Part shown: positions 1 through 11,405 of the stretch, piece after piece
Position numbering within the stretch: position 1 is the first letter of the stretch
Layout of the letters: each line of letters begins with the position of its first letter
DNA from: Setomelanomma holmii
Lineage: Eukaryota > Ascomycota > Dothideomycetes > Pleosporales > Phaeosphaeriaceae
Length of the DNA: 64,000 nt
Direction of reading: 5' to 3'
NCBI GenBank assembly: GCA_010015745.1
Contig: ML978239.1
Location: 85,000 to 148,999 of the forward strand
Notes under the pieces: model-generated
The model's database searches: none
Told to the model about the DNA's origin: nothing
The model's input: the letters and a program-made list of their open reading frames with translations, nothing else
Program-made: the position numbers and the translations under genes

Positions 1-706
1 AGCCATAGGGCTGTAGTGTGACTTTGCGATTCGGGAAGAGCTTGGGATCGCCCGGGACGAATGATACGATGCGTTGGGTTGTGACGGGAAGTCTGTCAAT
101 GTCAGCGGTGGTAAGTTCTGGCAATGGGGAAGGGCGCTAAAGGCTTGTTTTGGACTAGCATCTCGCTTATCACTGTGCTTCGAGACAGGTGGTGCATTTT
201 ACAGGTTGGACCAACCCCTCGGTGTCTCGGTGAGCCGCCCGGTTCAAGCCCTTTCAACTTCGTTAAGGTAACCTCAGCCCTGTGAGTCGTATCCCAATCT
301 AATCCCTGAGAGAAGGTCGAGCCGCAGAGTCGCATTTGCAACCGTGGGCATGGTAATTCCGCATGGATAGTCAGATACAGTCTGCTTACACTACCCTAGA
401 TTATCAAGTTCGCGGAACAAGTCACTGCATCTGCAGTAGAGAGTGTATATCGAGGTTTGGGGCGGCTAGTGCATGTTTATCGCCGACCCTAACGACTACT
501 TGCGCTAGACTTTCTGCTCGCACATCCCCACCGTTCACCAATTACAAGGTTCTATCATCACGATATCGTTCAGTAATCCTGCACCTGTGCCTAGACGAAT
601 AGTACAACACGGAGTTTCAGTGCAAAGCTAATTGCATCGACACATTTTACATCAGCCCACCAGCGGAAGGACCCTAGACCTCGTCACTTTCAACACATTT
701 CCAAGG
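1..706. other. Gene-free left flank upstream of HAM1
   Basis: Only short overlapping reading frames on both strands, none with a recognisable motif. The last part is presumably promoter and 5' leader of the ITP pyrophosphatase gene. I see no tRNA-like fold and no repeat. A gene lying outside the window could have its 3' untranslated region here. Confidence 0.5.
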
Positions 707-1792
707 ATGGCTTCAACTCCATCGGCGGTGCCAAAGCACCTCAACTTCATTACAGGGAACAAGAATAAGCTCGCCGAGGTATGTCTTGCCCCAATTTCCA
801 GGCATTTTCCACTTTCACGTCGGCGACATTGCAAGGCTGCAGCATTGTGCAGGATGTCCGGGTAGCATTATTACCTTATCTCGCTGCAAGTCATCATGCT
901 CGCCGACGTTTAATATCCATGCCATTCTACACCAAGAATCGTTCAGTTGGTCATTTCTGGGGTCTTTCTGTATATTCAATACGTCGAAGGTACGCTTAGA
1001 CGGCATCATTCGAGAGATACTGCGACCCAAGATTCTTTTCTCATTACGATGTTGATTCATTTTCTCTGCATGACTAAATCAACACACAGGTCCAAGCCAT
1101 ACTCGACGGCGTGATCGAGCTACGCAACCAAAACATCGACCTCGTCGAAATTCAAGGCACAGTGGAAGAAGTCACAACAGACAAGGCACGGAGAGCTGCT
1201 GAAGCCGTAGGTTCCCCGCCTCCAGTCCATAGTCGAGGAAGCCTTCTGACGTCCGCACAGATAAAAGGCCCCGTCCTAGTTGAAGACACATGTCTCTGCT
1301 TCAAAGCCATGAACGACCTGCCAGGCCCATACATGTAAGTCTCCTAACGGAATCTCTCTCAACCTCAATTCTCGACCTTCCCATATCTTTGCCCACAATA
1401 CTAATCCCAATAGCAAATGGTTCATGCTCGCACTCGGCCCCCTCCAAATGCACAAGCTCCTTGAAGGCTTTGAGGACAAATCCGCGCAAGCAGTATGTAC
1501 ATTCGCATACTGCGAAGGCCCAGGGCATGAGCCTGTGCTATTCCAGGGACGCACGGACGGTAAGCTGGTGCCGAGTCGAGGACCTACGGTGTTTGGTAAG
1601 TACTTGTCTATTGTTTAGATTGTGATAGAAGATGGATGCTGATGAAATGTTTGCGAAGGCTGGGACTCATGTTTCGAGTATGAAAGCCAGACGTATGCGG
1701 AAATGGATAAGAGCGAGAAGAACAAAATCAGCCATCGCGGGAAAGCGCTGGATAAGCTGAAGGAGTGGTTGGCGCAGAAGGTCGAGGATTGA
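707..1792 (+). CDS. HAM1: Inosine triphosphate pyrophosphatase (HAM1/ITPase)
   Basis: Hydrolyses ITP, dITP and XTP to monophosphates and pyrophosphate, clearing deaminated purines from the nucleotide pool. Five exons: 707-778, 1090-1206, 1261-1334, 1414-1595, 1659-1792, giving 192 aa, the usual family length. The N-terminus carries the nucleotide-binding [12 protein letters not shown] motif, followed by [12 protein letters not shown] (catalytic acidic region) and [18 protein letters not shown] near the C-terminus is the base-recognition segment. All introns are GT-AG and phases agree. Intron 1 is unusually long (311 nt). Intron 2 is 54 nt, a multiple of three without a stop, so its retention would add 18 residues. 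The gene converges on FAP7 with about 140 bp between the stop codons. Confidence 0.95.
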
Positions 1793-1931
1793 GACCAATT
1801 GTGACAAGGAAGCTTTTGTGGTATACCCCAGCGCCAGACGAAATATAGACACGAAATAGACTGGACTTGGACTTACATCATCAGCTAGTGCCCAATTCTC
1901 AAGTTTATCCTTCCACATCCACAGACTACGC

Positions 1932-2573
1932 TCACTTCCCTTCCCCCTCCCGGTCAGCACCACCATTATCCCTCCTCCACCCCTCAACCCACATCTCTAC
2001 CCTTTCTAAATTCCCCTCCACATCCTCGTTACTCTCACTCCTCAACTCCACCACAATCTCCTCCTTATACGCCTCTCTCGCCTCATCCAGCAGCACCTGC
2101 ATGATCTCGCTGTCCATATTCTCTTCCAGTTTCTTGCCCTTGTACCCGCGGGCAGTCAGGCGATCGTATAATATTGTGGAATCGCACCGCAGAACGATGA
2201 CAAGATCGATCCAGCGCTCGGGGAAGAGGTCGCACGCGTGCCAGTCGAGGATGTAACCACCTTGGGAGTGGAGGGGGAGGGATTCGAGGTAATCTAGTAG
2301 CTGTTGGATAGTCCCGTCAGTCCAAATTCCATTTAACAGACAATTGGCAGCTACGTCAAATGTCCTGGCAAAGAGAAAGCTGCGCACCTTATCTTCATCA
2401 ACGATCAAACTCCCCGTCTCCTCATCTTTGCCTTCTTGGAACCCTTCGTCTTTGACTATCTGGTTCACAGAAAGATGCGTGAAGCCTGTCGCACGCGCTA
2501 ATTGCTCCGCATGTGTTGTCTTGCCTACACCAGGGGTGCCTGTGATTATGATATTCGGGTTCTTGCGCGCCAT
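1932..2573 (-). CDS. FAP7: Adenylate kinase isoenzyme 6 homolog (FAP7 NTPase)
   Basis: P-loop NTPase acting in late 40S ribosomal subunit maturation (20S pre-rRNA cleavage) with adenylate-kinase activity. Exons 2573-2388 and 2300-1932 joined by an 87-nt GT-AG intron give 184 aa. The P-loop GTPGVGKTTHAEQLA is at residues 12-26, VNQIVKD follows, and DWHACDLFPERWIDLVIVLRC and RLTARGY are family hallmarks. Without splicing the frame stays open, but 29 residues with no family counterpart would sit between VDEDK and LLDYLE, which is why I call an intron. The lower end is acidic and low in complexity. Convergent with HAM1. Confidence 0.93.
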   Translation of the reverse strand: MARKNPNIIITGTPGVGKTTHAEQLARATGFTHLSVNQIVKDEGFQEGKDEETGSLIVDEDKVRSFLFARTFDVAANCLLNGIWTDGTIQQLLDYLESLPLHSQGGYILDWHACDLFPERWIDLVIVLRCDSTILYDRLTARGYKGKKLEENMDSEIMQVLLDEAREAYKEEIVVELRSESNEDVEGNLERVEMWVEGWRRDNGGADREGEGK

Positions 2574-3485
2574 GTTTGGTCTCTCGCCGCCCCGTCGTCG
2601 GAAGGCACGTATTGCTTTTTGTCGTTCGGATGACTTGATCGAGAATGGTATGATAGGTGCTATACAGGCCGCAGGTGGAATCGACGTGTTTGAAGACGGC
2701 TTTAGAGCGAGAAAGGTGCGTATGCGTGCAATTGCGTTTCGCGATCAAATTGTTGTCGCATTCCAACAAATTTCCAGCCGCCGAGGTTTTCCCGGTTGGA
2801 CCCCGCTACCCCGCGCTAGTCGTCGCTGTCAATTTGAACACAGATCTGCTTGCTGAAGGCTGATGACGCTTCGCCTCATGTGTGTCAAATCGGCCATACC
2901 TTGCCTTACGGGACATTAGACTACCATGGAGGTGATCGTTGGAATATATGTTAGTGACCAAATTATCGTGGAGAGTGGCTCGAAGACGTCCAATATGTAA
3001 GGGCCGGTCACAGACATGTCGGTAAGGTTTCGTCGTGCTTTGAAATGTCTTGAAAACTTTTGTTGTCATGGAACTACGTATCATTTCTCATCCTCCACAA
3101 AGAACCATCTTTACAATCGAGTCGCAAAACTCCACCCGAATGACGCCAAACATGCTAGTGATCGTGATGACTTTGAAAAAAGGAACCAGATGTGCTTAAG
3201 CAGGGGACCGTGGAGAGATTACACTGGAGCGATTCGCGATGAAAGCTACCGTGAAGCGTACGCACTACACCATCGCTGGCGACCATATCCAGCTCCCTCC
3301 TATGCAGTATTACGCGTATATGAGACATGGAACGAGGTGTCAGACGGGTATGGAGGACGTAAAGGCTAGGTCGTAGACTCAATAAGGCGGTATAGCCACC
3401 TAAATGCGTTCTGATGCCGGCATCTAGATCGAAAGAACAAGCCCAATATCCTTAATTAAGGAAACCGCATCCGTAGATCAGCCGT
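2574..3485. other. Gene-free stretch between FAP7 and NAP1
   Basis: About 0.9 kb containing the FAP7 promoter side and the NAP1 3' region. The open frames here are short and give no recognisable product on either strand. No repeat or RNA gene was seen. Confidence 0.5.
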
Positions 3486-4970
3486 TTAGCTCTGCTTGCA
3501 CTCAGCAGCCTCCTGCTTGGGTTTTGTGCCATCGTTCTAATTCCTTGTCAGCGTGCTTTCAGACGTTATTTTGATGTATAATCACGTACCTCGTCATCAG
3601 ACTCCTCGTCCTCGTCACGGTCATCGCTGAGCTCATCTTCATCCTCGTCGTCCTCGTCTTCAAACTCGCCCTCGTCGAAGTCTTCGATGTTCTCGTATTG
3701 GAGAGCCTCGCCGGTGAACCAATCGATTGCGCGGGGAATGAGCTTCTCCTTGATGTCCTCGCCGAGCTGGTAGTCGAGCTCGAGACGCTCCTCGATGTCG
3801 GAGGTGGCGTCGTCCTCATCCTGTGGGGGCTTGGGCGGGTCGAAGAAGTTGAAGAATGACTCTGTAGGGACGGTCTTCTTAACGACGCGTGTCTGCTTGG
3901 TGTCTGCAAGAAATTAGTATGAAAGCCATAAGAACACCGAATGCTGTACTCACTCTTGTTCCTCTGCTTCTTGCTCTCAATGCGAACAGTCAGGTCCTTG
4001 CCAGCCTTCCAGTCAATCTTGTCGCCCTCAGCGTGGTCATAGATGAAGTCGCCACCGTAGCCGTTCTCTTCTTGGTAGAAGTAGGTCTTGGTGATGGTTT
4101 TGTTGGTGAAGAACTCGTTATCATCAAAAGCGAAGATAAGTCGGAATCCAGGGCGGTCAAGGTACTCCATGCGGATGTCGGTCAGGCTCTTCAGCGCAGC
4201 CTCGTCCCGGTCTGTGATCATCTCCGCAAGCGAAATCTGGTTCTTCATAGCACTCAGCCAGAACTCTGGAATACCCTTGACGTCCTTGCCCTCATCCTTG
4301 TTGAGCTCAGTCTCGGACTTGTCCTCGTCCTCGTCCTCCTCATCCTGCTGCTCGCCGACCTTGACCTGCTCATCTGAAGGCTCGGTTGAACCGTTGACGA
4401 TCTTTGCGCGGGTCTCGTAGAGAGGTGTGAACTTGGCGAAGTACTTCTTCTCGAGCTGGAGAACCTCCTCTTGGAACTCTGCCTCGAGCTTCGAGTGCTC
4501 CTTCTGGACGCCCTTGAGGCCAGCAACGCGACGACGGACCGAGGCGGGGAGAGACTCAATGTAGCCACTTGACCGGCCAACTAGCGAGCCGAGCTTGTTC
4601 TGCATCATGGCGACGAGGGCAGGGTTGGCGGCGAAGAGACCGGCGGCAGTGCGCTCAAGATCCTCTACATGTTCGAATTAGCGGTCAGACCCTTCGCGAC
4701 GGCGGGGTTGGAGGGGCAGGTCATAGGTATCGTGACATACCTTCCTTGATGGTGCCGACGCCGGGCTTTGTGGCGTGCGACGATATGGGAGCAGCATTTG
4801 CGGGTGTGTTCTGGGGGGTGCTGGTGACCGGGTGGTTAGCATCGGGGACGTCCATGGCGGTGGTGATTGAGATGTTGTGTGGAAGAGGCTCAAAAATTGT
4901 GTAGCGGGGCAAAAGGAACTTACGGAGCGGAGATGGAGTCCATCTTCTTATTGCGGATTGGCTCAGACAT
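3486..4970 (-). CDS. NAP1: Nucleosome assembly protein 1 (NAP1)
   Basis: Histone H2A-H2B chaperone that shuttles between cytoplasm and nucleus. Five exons on the minus strand: 4970-4924, 4820-4741, 4664-3954, 3903-3590, 3536-3486, giving 400 aa against about 417 in budding yeast. The start MSEPIRNKK is the usual fungal N-terminus. Exons 3-4 carry the NAP fold ([18 protein letters not shown] dimerisation helix, [12 protein letters not shown], and the [20 protein letters not shown] region). Long acidic stretches follow ([21 protein letters not shown]). The last tiny exon encodes a lysine-rich tail ending AECKQS, a prenylation-like C-terminus seen in fungal NAP1. Exon 2 has a second possible AG 9 bases further in; the chosen acceptor keeps PTPQNTP in frame, as in relatives. 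Confidence 0.93.
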
Positions 4971-5796
4971 CTTGGCAGGAAATCGATGTCGATATGCAGG
5001 TGGCGGATTGTTGAGGTCAGTGGAGGTTGTTGGTGAGCGTTCTGCAGAAATGTTCGGCGGGTTGAGCGAGGGCCTGTTAGTCGCCTCTCTGTGTGACTAG
5101 TCAAGGCTAGCGGGACAGAGCGCAGCCGATTGTTTGGCTGGCTGTGAATGAAAACCGTCGGGGCCTGGAGACAAGGGAACGACTTGTTTGGAGCCTCGAG
5201 GGTTTTGAGCGTGTCGCGGGGCGAAAGCAGGATCTTGTGTGGTATTTGAATGCTTTACCGCTTGTTTCCTTAACGGGCGGCACGTGTGTCCAAACAAGCT
5301 GCACCACGACGTAGCGACTCAAGACGCCTGCTTCTGGCAGCGACACCTCGCAGCGTGCAGTAGGCCACCGCATCAGACTCTGCGCCATGGCCGTCTTTGG
5401 CCGCGTGGTACTTCGCGATACAACAAGAATGCACATGCCCTTGCTGCTATTGGCTACCCAGCGCCTTGTACCGGAAGAGTGGCCGACGACTCTTCTTCGC
5501 TATTGCACCTCTTCCAGCCCCTGGTCAACAGCAGCAGAACAGCGACGCGCACACGGCTCCTCTCGATCGCAAGCTGTGTCTCTGCCGGCGTGGGCGCCAT
5601 GCACGTTAGCCACCCCTGCCTTCTAGAACAACCCTGGAAGGCGCGAAATCTCTTAGCAAAAATTCACCTACGCCATCGTGCTTACCCTGCCCCAGAATTA
5701 GCAAGCGCGACGCATCAGCAAACACATGTTGGGATGCTAGCCAATTGTGAACAGCTCCGATTGCGAGTACTTCTCTATTTGCACGTCTAAGGGGTA
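4971..5796. promoter_or_regulatory. NAP1 upstream region and transporter 3' flank
   Basis: About 0.8 kb between the NAP1 start codon and the stop codon of the next minus-strand gene. It must contain the NAP1 promoter and 5' leader (pyrimidine-rich on the coding strand just upstream of the ATG). No protein-coding gene is supported. Confidence 0.45.
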
Positions 5797-7598
5797 TCAA
5801 TAGTTCTGTATCCTCTTGAGTCGTCTTGTCGCCAACGCTGCCAGACATGCACAACACGCTCCAATGAAAAGACACACAGCAATCGCATTTGGCCCATCTG
5901 TCGAATGGTGCTCCTCCGGTGGTGCTTTTGAAAGCTCGGGGGACTTGCCCGGCTCCAGCAGCGAGAATACCACCCAAGATATCCCCGTGCCTACGAACTG
6001 GGGAAGGGTCGTGTAGAGATTCATGATGCCCAAGTACTTTCCAGAGCTCTCACCACCGGAGCTGGCTCCCTCTTTGCCGACATCTTCCAAACCGCCGTTG
6101 AGGTGTAAGGTGATAGGCGATTCGAGTTCGACGGAATTGCGGCCGACGTGGGAGTAGGCGTGGCCATTGCTGGAGAGGCGGTTGATCTCGACACCAAGGA
6201 AGGCGAACGGGGCCCAGCAGGCGACTGACCATGATCTGTTGGACTTTAGCATTTCATTCCTTTCTCCCGTGTCCGATGACGATCACTTACACGCCGCAGA
6301 CAGCAATGATGAAGGTTGCAGCTCTCAAGCTACGCACAAAGGGCGCAAAGACCATGGAGCTGGCGAATAGACAATGTGAAATAGTCCATGCAGTAAGCAG
6401 TGATGGCTTGTATTTCTCAAGTTGAGTAACGATCCCGGCAATGCTCTGGGGTGGACGAGGAGTGAAGCTAGGGGCTTTGTCGTCTTCAGGTGATTTCACG
6501 AAGAAAGGCAGGAGCACAGACATCACAAATGTGATGATACTGAAGGCAATGAGAGCCATGGACCCGATACGCCCTACCCTGCCAGTAAGATCACCGGCAG
6601 CTTTGACATCTGCAGGCGCGTCATATCGGAGGTAGACTTCGCCAACCCAGGTAGTACTGTAGAATAGGAATGGAAACCAGCCTGGATCCTTGTCAGCACT
6701 TCCCTTGCCCAATCCGAACCAACTCAACATACCTATCCATGCCCAAAACTGAACATAGCAAATCGCTTGAATCCCCCTAGGCAGATTCATAGCAGTCTCC
6801 GCAATCGTCTGCAGCACTTCCAAGGGACTGATCTTCTCCTCATCCTCTCCGTCCACCACCCTGACCTTCTCTGTAACAGCCCAGCTCGTCACACCCACAG
6901 CCAAACAAAGCGTCAACGCCGCCACTGCCGTAAGCTGCTTGAACTGCGTATCACCCAGCATTGGCCCAAACACACTTCTCAGATCAATCGCACCTGCCCC
7001 ATACCCAATTAACGAGCCCACCGCCACCATGCGACTTGCCCAACTACTTCCCTGCTGCTGTTTCGAAATCGGCAAAGTATCGACAATCAACCCCCTACAA
7101 CTCCCCTGCACCGCATTGATCGCAAAATCAATGCCGTATATGCTCAGCACTGCGACTAAAATCGTCTTGCTCTTGGCCACCTGCTCGTCCGCAACAAAAT
7201 ACCGCACCACCTCTTTCGTCCACCCAAGTAATAAGAGGAACAAGGATACGAGAATTGTGCCACCAAACATGAACGGACGTCGCCGGCCCCAGCGCGAGGT
7301 CGAGCGGTCCGCGACGACACCGACGATGGGCTGCATTATGAGGCCTGAGAGTGGGCCTGCGACCCAGACGAGACTGATTTTGGATTTGGTGAGGCCGAGC
7401 TCGAGGAGGTAGGGCGTGCAGTAGGTCATTTCGACGTTCCATGTGAATCTGTAAAAGTTGTGAGTGCCATGCTCAGAGACGGTAGTGATGGTGTAGGTAC
7501 TGGAGGCCGATAAGAGACGCCGTGAGCAGCGCCATTCGGATACTCTCAGACGAACCCTTGACACTGGGCGTGCCGCTCCATTGCGCAGCAGACGGCAT
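5797..7598 (-). CDS. MFS sucrose/alpha-glucoside proton symporter (SUT family)
   Basis: Twelve-span plasma-membrane sugar transporter of the glycoside-pentoside-hexuronide/sucrose transporter type. Four exons: 7598-7501, 7448-6733, 6681-6291, 6235-5797, giving 547 aa. The SUT signature RWGRRRPFMFGG is present after WNVEMTYCTPYLLELGL, as in fungal sucrose transporters such as Schizosaccharomyces Sut1. Successive hydrophobic helices are clear, with a cytoplasmic loop containing VVDGEDEEKISPLEVL. I chose the ATG at 7598 (MPSAAQW...GTPSVKGSSESIR) because it matches the usual length. A possible upstream exon at 7882-7787 cannot be joined in phase. The 51-nt second intron is a multiple of three without stops. 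Substrate is inferred from the family, not proven. Confidence 0.88.
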
Positions 7599-8832
7599 GG
7601 TTGCCCTTTCCTTCCCAATCGCGCACCGAAGCGTGTCGCGGTGTCGCGGTGTCGCGTGTGCTGCTAATTCAATGCTCAAAGTTAAGGAAACGTGTCGGGT
7701 CGCATTGGGCGTGATTTCGGAATGCAGGGACAGATAGGAGCTAAGGGAGACGTGAGGATGAAGAAGGTCAAGGAGTAAATTGTTACATTAGGAAACGTAT
7801 CTTCCTCGAGGGTCGTCGGCGCAAGGGGAACGTAAGCTCCAGCTCCGCCATGGCCCTTGGCTTGAGATGAGGGTCTAAACATAGGTAGCTAGCGGGCCGT
7901 TGCCGGGAACCGAGTGCTTGGGTCGGCAGAAATGGTGCCGATGAGACAGCTGCTCGTTCAGAGTCAGTAACACGATGATCTCATAGATGTTGGCTTTCAA
8001 CTCTTCCTTTTGGCAGCTGTTCTGGGGTTGTCGTAACAGCTTCAAGATTGTCCCCGAAATATGGAAGCACGACGGAGTGCTCGTGAGCAAAATAACGCCA
8101 CGCGTCATTACGAGTAGTCTCCACATTGTTGACCGTGTATCCGTCTGGGCACCGTCTACGCACGTCCATCTCATCCAATTGGTAACAAATTTGTATCTTC
8201 GATGACAGATCGCAAACCTAGCGCTAACGTGTTCTACAGTTGTCAAGAATTACCTCAGTGAGACTACCTTCGCAAAACCACAGCCCACCATCATCTACAC
8301 GGCGAAGTACGCTTGCACACGCCGAACACCTTCGGCTTTGTACCTTGAGCGAATAGCGGACCAAGGTAAACCAGACGGTGTGCCACTGATGAGTCAAAGA
8401 GCTGGAGCCGAGTGCATAGCGTAAACCAAGATGGTGCAACAAAGCTGCAAACCAGAATTGCACAAGATTCATCAAGCTCAAGCTGATCTGAGAGTACATT
8501 ATTCTCACCCTGCGCAAGCCGATTTACCACGTTCTTTGCAAAGCGGCAGCGCCTCACATTTCGATCCTTGACGCTGTGCATTCGTCCGAAACGATACAGA
8601 TTCCGGTGGAGGATAGGACAGAACTAGCCTATTAGAGACAGGACTTAAGCGCTTGTGGTAATGTCTTAAAGCATACGTGCTATGTGCTTCGTGAATCTCA
8701 CTTCCTCATCTCGACTACTTCACAAGGACGAGGTTTCAACATGTCCAAGCGAACATTTACCGAGGCTGACTGCGTTGAGAAACATGTCAAAGCTTGTACT
8801 TCAGATCACACCCCCCACAACACATTAACGAG
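7599..8832. other. Transporter upstream region and gene-poor stretch
   Basis: Promoter side of the sugar transporter followed by about 0.9 kb with no supported gene. A 32-codon ATG frame at 7882-7787 (minus) ends in a GT and could be a leader exon or uORF. Nothing here resembles the missing N-terminal part of the HET gene to the right. Confidence 0.45.
7633..7656. repeat. Three tandem copies of GTGTCGCG
   Basis: GTGTCGCG occurs three times head to tail, 35-58 bp upstream of the chosen transporter start on the opposite strand. It may lie in the 5' leader or core promoter. No known function is assigned. Confidence 0.8.
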
Positions 8833-10439
8833 GTGAATGGACGTGCACACACCGTTGGTGACAACCTGTACCGATTCCTTCGGGCCTATACAAATAGCCT
8901 AATGGGCCTGTCCCTACGCAAGGAGAATGATTTCGCAAGAAGCTATGGATAGATGTCGTGTGCATCTAACTGTATCAAACAATCCGATACAAACGAGAGA
9001 AATCATCAAGTTCGTCAAATGGGCGAGATTTACCGCAATGCATGTATTGTACTGGTCTGGCTCGGGAACCTCGACGACGACCTTAGGGACTTTTTCAAGG
9101 AATTACGCAACGTCGTTGAAGCCTCTTCTATGAACAAACAAGAACCAGAGGATCCGCCATCGCCGTTGTCTGACGGGAAAAACATGGTATTTCATGAGGG
9201 CATGAGACAATACATGGAGAAGCTTGGCCCAACCGGCAAACTACGTTTACAACGACATACGGCAGTTCTATACGCTGCACCATACTGGACTCGGGTATGG
9301 ATAGCCCAAGGAATTCTAGTACCTCGTGCATTCGGCGCGTGCATATTTGATGGCGACCGATTTTGGGAGATGCCTCCGTTGCAACCGCTGTTGACGGAAA
9401 TTACTAATGATTCTCAAGCCGATGACAGATTCAAAAGTCTCTGTCGAGAATACTTGTGGTGGAGAAACCCTGTTTTCATGCAAAGACGTGCCAACCAGGA
9501 TAGCTCGTTGTCATCTTTACTGTCTCAATTCGATTCCAGTGGCTGTCAGGATCCACGAGACCGAATTTTCGCCCTCCTCTCGCTCGCAGAACCTCGTCCT
9601 CTAATTAAAGTGGATTACAAGAAAGACCGAGCCTGTCTGTTTCGCGAGATTCTGGGCCAGTCACTGCAAGGCAAAGCTATCGATGACGTCTTAGCTTTGG
9701 GCGCAAAATTGATTGACGCTCTCGAACTACGTAAACCTTGCAGGAAGAGCCTATCATCTTGACGGTAACTTTCCATAGGCCAGCTCAAGGCCCAGTGGCA
9801 CCGCTCGTGTGGGCCAACTCGACTCTACGCTTCCCTGACCTGTTCGGCACAACGCAACGACCATATCGCGAACAACCTACGGTCTGCTTGTTTGTGGGAA
9901 TCTTCGATGGCAGCGACACACATGTTTTCGAATATGCGGTAGGAGAAACCAGTTCTGCTGTATTCGTGAGGTACGCTCGCGCCTACGACCACATGCAGGG
10001 AACGCCTAAAGTAAGCGAGACGGCGAACACGTTCAAACACAAAGTAGTGCGTTTCCTTTGGCTTGATAGACCCAGTGAAGTCGTATACTATTTTCGAGGC
10101 GGCTTCAATAACTACAGCTCTCTTTGTGAGCCTTTCCTGGCAGAATGGAAACGTCCACTGATCGAGATACCGGGAAGAGAATCAAGCAACATCGAACCTC
10201 CTCAGATGTTACCAGCAAATCGACTCTGGAAGCTACAAGCTCCGTTTCTTACAATATTTCGGGAGATCAAAGCTGACATATTCTATTCACCTGAGGACTA
10301 CATACATGACATCCTTGAATATATCAAACTCCATGGTGGATCTGAACCTCACCCAACGACATCTCGGCCATGTACGCATCGCTATGTTCTCGATGAAGAG
10401 CAAGAACAGGATAAGGAGCAAGTACAGGATGAGGAATAA
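8833..10439 (+). pseudogene. Decayed HET-domain (heterokaryon incompatibility) gene
   Basis: HET-domain proteins trigger incompatibility cell death in filamentous fungi. Recognisable pieces: VNGRAHTVGDNLYRFLRAY at about 8833-8890, KKLWIDVVCI at about 8937-8966 in a different frame, then QSDTNERNHQVRQMGEIYRNA...VWIAQGIL...DPRDRIFALLSLAEPR in the first frame to 9762, then a C-terminal part (to 10439) in a third frame. The core WIDxxCINQ motif is cut by two mutually compensating frame changes, and the frame is lost again near 9735-9762. No usable intron explains these breaks: the candidates are 14 nt or shorter, or out of phase. The N-terminal SYxWG motif is absent. The tail encodes a Gln/Glu/Asp-rich degenerate repeat. 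Confidence 0.75.
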
Positions 10440-10456
10440 GAACAGGATGAGGAGGA
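10395..10456 (+). repeat. Degenerate GAACAGGATGAGGA repeats
   Basis: Three imperfect copies of a 14-15 bp purine-rich unit (GAACAGGATAAGGA, GTACAGGATGAGGA, GAACAGGATGAGGA). They overlap the end of the HET pseudogene and encode its EQEQDKEQVQDEE tail. Confidence 0.7.
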
Positions 10457-11405
10457 ACACTCTAGCCACTCCCAATCACTCCAGTGTGAGTCCACGCTGA
10501 GCTATAGAGAGTGATGAGCAGTATGGGAGCTAGTGTTCCGGATATTCATCGCTTTGGGGTTCGTGTAGTCTCGAAGGCGTTTGGCTAGGAAGCTAAGCCT
10601 AAGCACAACTGCTTGGAAGGAAGGGTCATTTATGTACGTATCGGAAGTAGCAGGCGCTCCCTTCGCCTGAGGCGTTGTAGTGCCAGGTTGGCAACAAAGT
10701 GGAGCGTGATCAATGTCCTGAGGATTGGACCAATATATCGCGATGGGTCTGCGGAGGAAGCCACCAATTCAAAACTATACTTGGGTAAGGAGGGTCTTAT
10801 GTGCTTGGGTCCAGCTTTTGTGTGTTAAAAGAGCAGCATTGCAGGACACAAACTACACGCCATGGAAGATATTGTATAAGCATAGAAGGCCAGGCAAAGT
10901 AAGCAGCTCCTTTTCTTGGCATGTCATACTGGAAAACCGACGCCCAGCCATGGGTATTCCAACGATGGATATTCTCGGTTCGACGGTTCGGTGGAGAATG
11001 TATATTCCTTCCACGTGCCTGTGCCTACCGCCGTTCATCCATGACGATGTTGATAAGTTTCTGACAAGGGTTTGATTGTGACCGCAATGTGGGTGTGCCG
11101 TATATGCCTTCTGCAGTCCTTGTCAATGTTTGTATCCACTATGCACATCAGAACTTTGATAGGTCGCAGAATGTGTCTGATCATATTTGATTGATCTTGG
11201 AAGGAGTCTTGATTGAGTTCGCCATTGTCATGGATTTTCCGAAAACAATGACACCGTGAACCAGCCTGAACATGCCATGAGAAAGAGTCCGAGCATGAAT
11301 GTCTCCACTGTCATTCTCTCGTTCTTCGCCCGAGTTGCGCCGTGCCACCCTCACTCCATCGCTCATCTACCATTCGTTTTCATCCCCGGAGGTCGTGACG
11401 GAAAT
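10440..11405. other. Gene-free stretch between HET pseudogene and RPL33
   Basis: Short frames only. No recognisable protein, RNA or repeat apart from the purine-rich units at its left edge. Includes the 3' flank of the ribosomal protein gene. Confidence 0.45.

Noticed and set aside
241..262. Possible tRNA T-arm (GGTTCAAGCCC)
   Set aside because: No matching acceptor stem, D-arm or anticodon arm around it on either strand.
7787..7882. A further first exon of the sugar transporter (MFRPSSQAKGHGG...)
   Set aside because: Ends at a GT, but no acceptor joins it in phase to the conserved GTPSVKGSSES segment; the ATG at 7598 fits the family. It may be a uORF.
9731..9778. 48-nt intron joining the two parts of the HET pseudogene
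   Set aside because: GT and AG are present, but the join is out of phase with the downstream frame.
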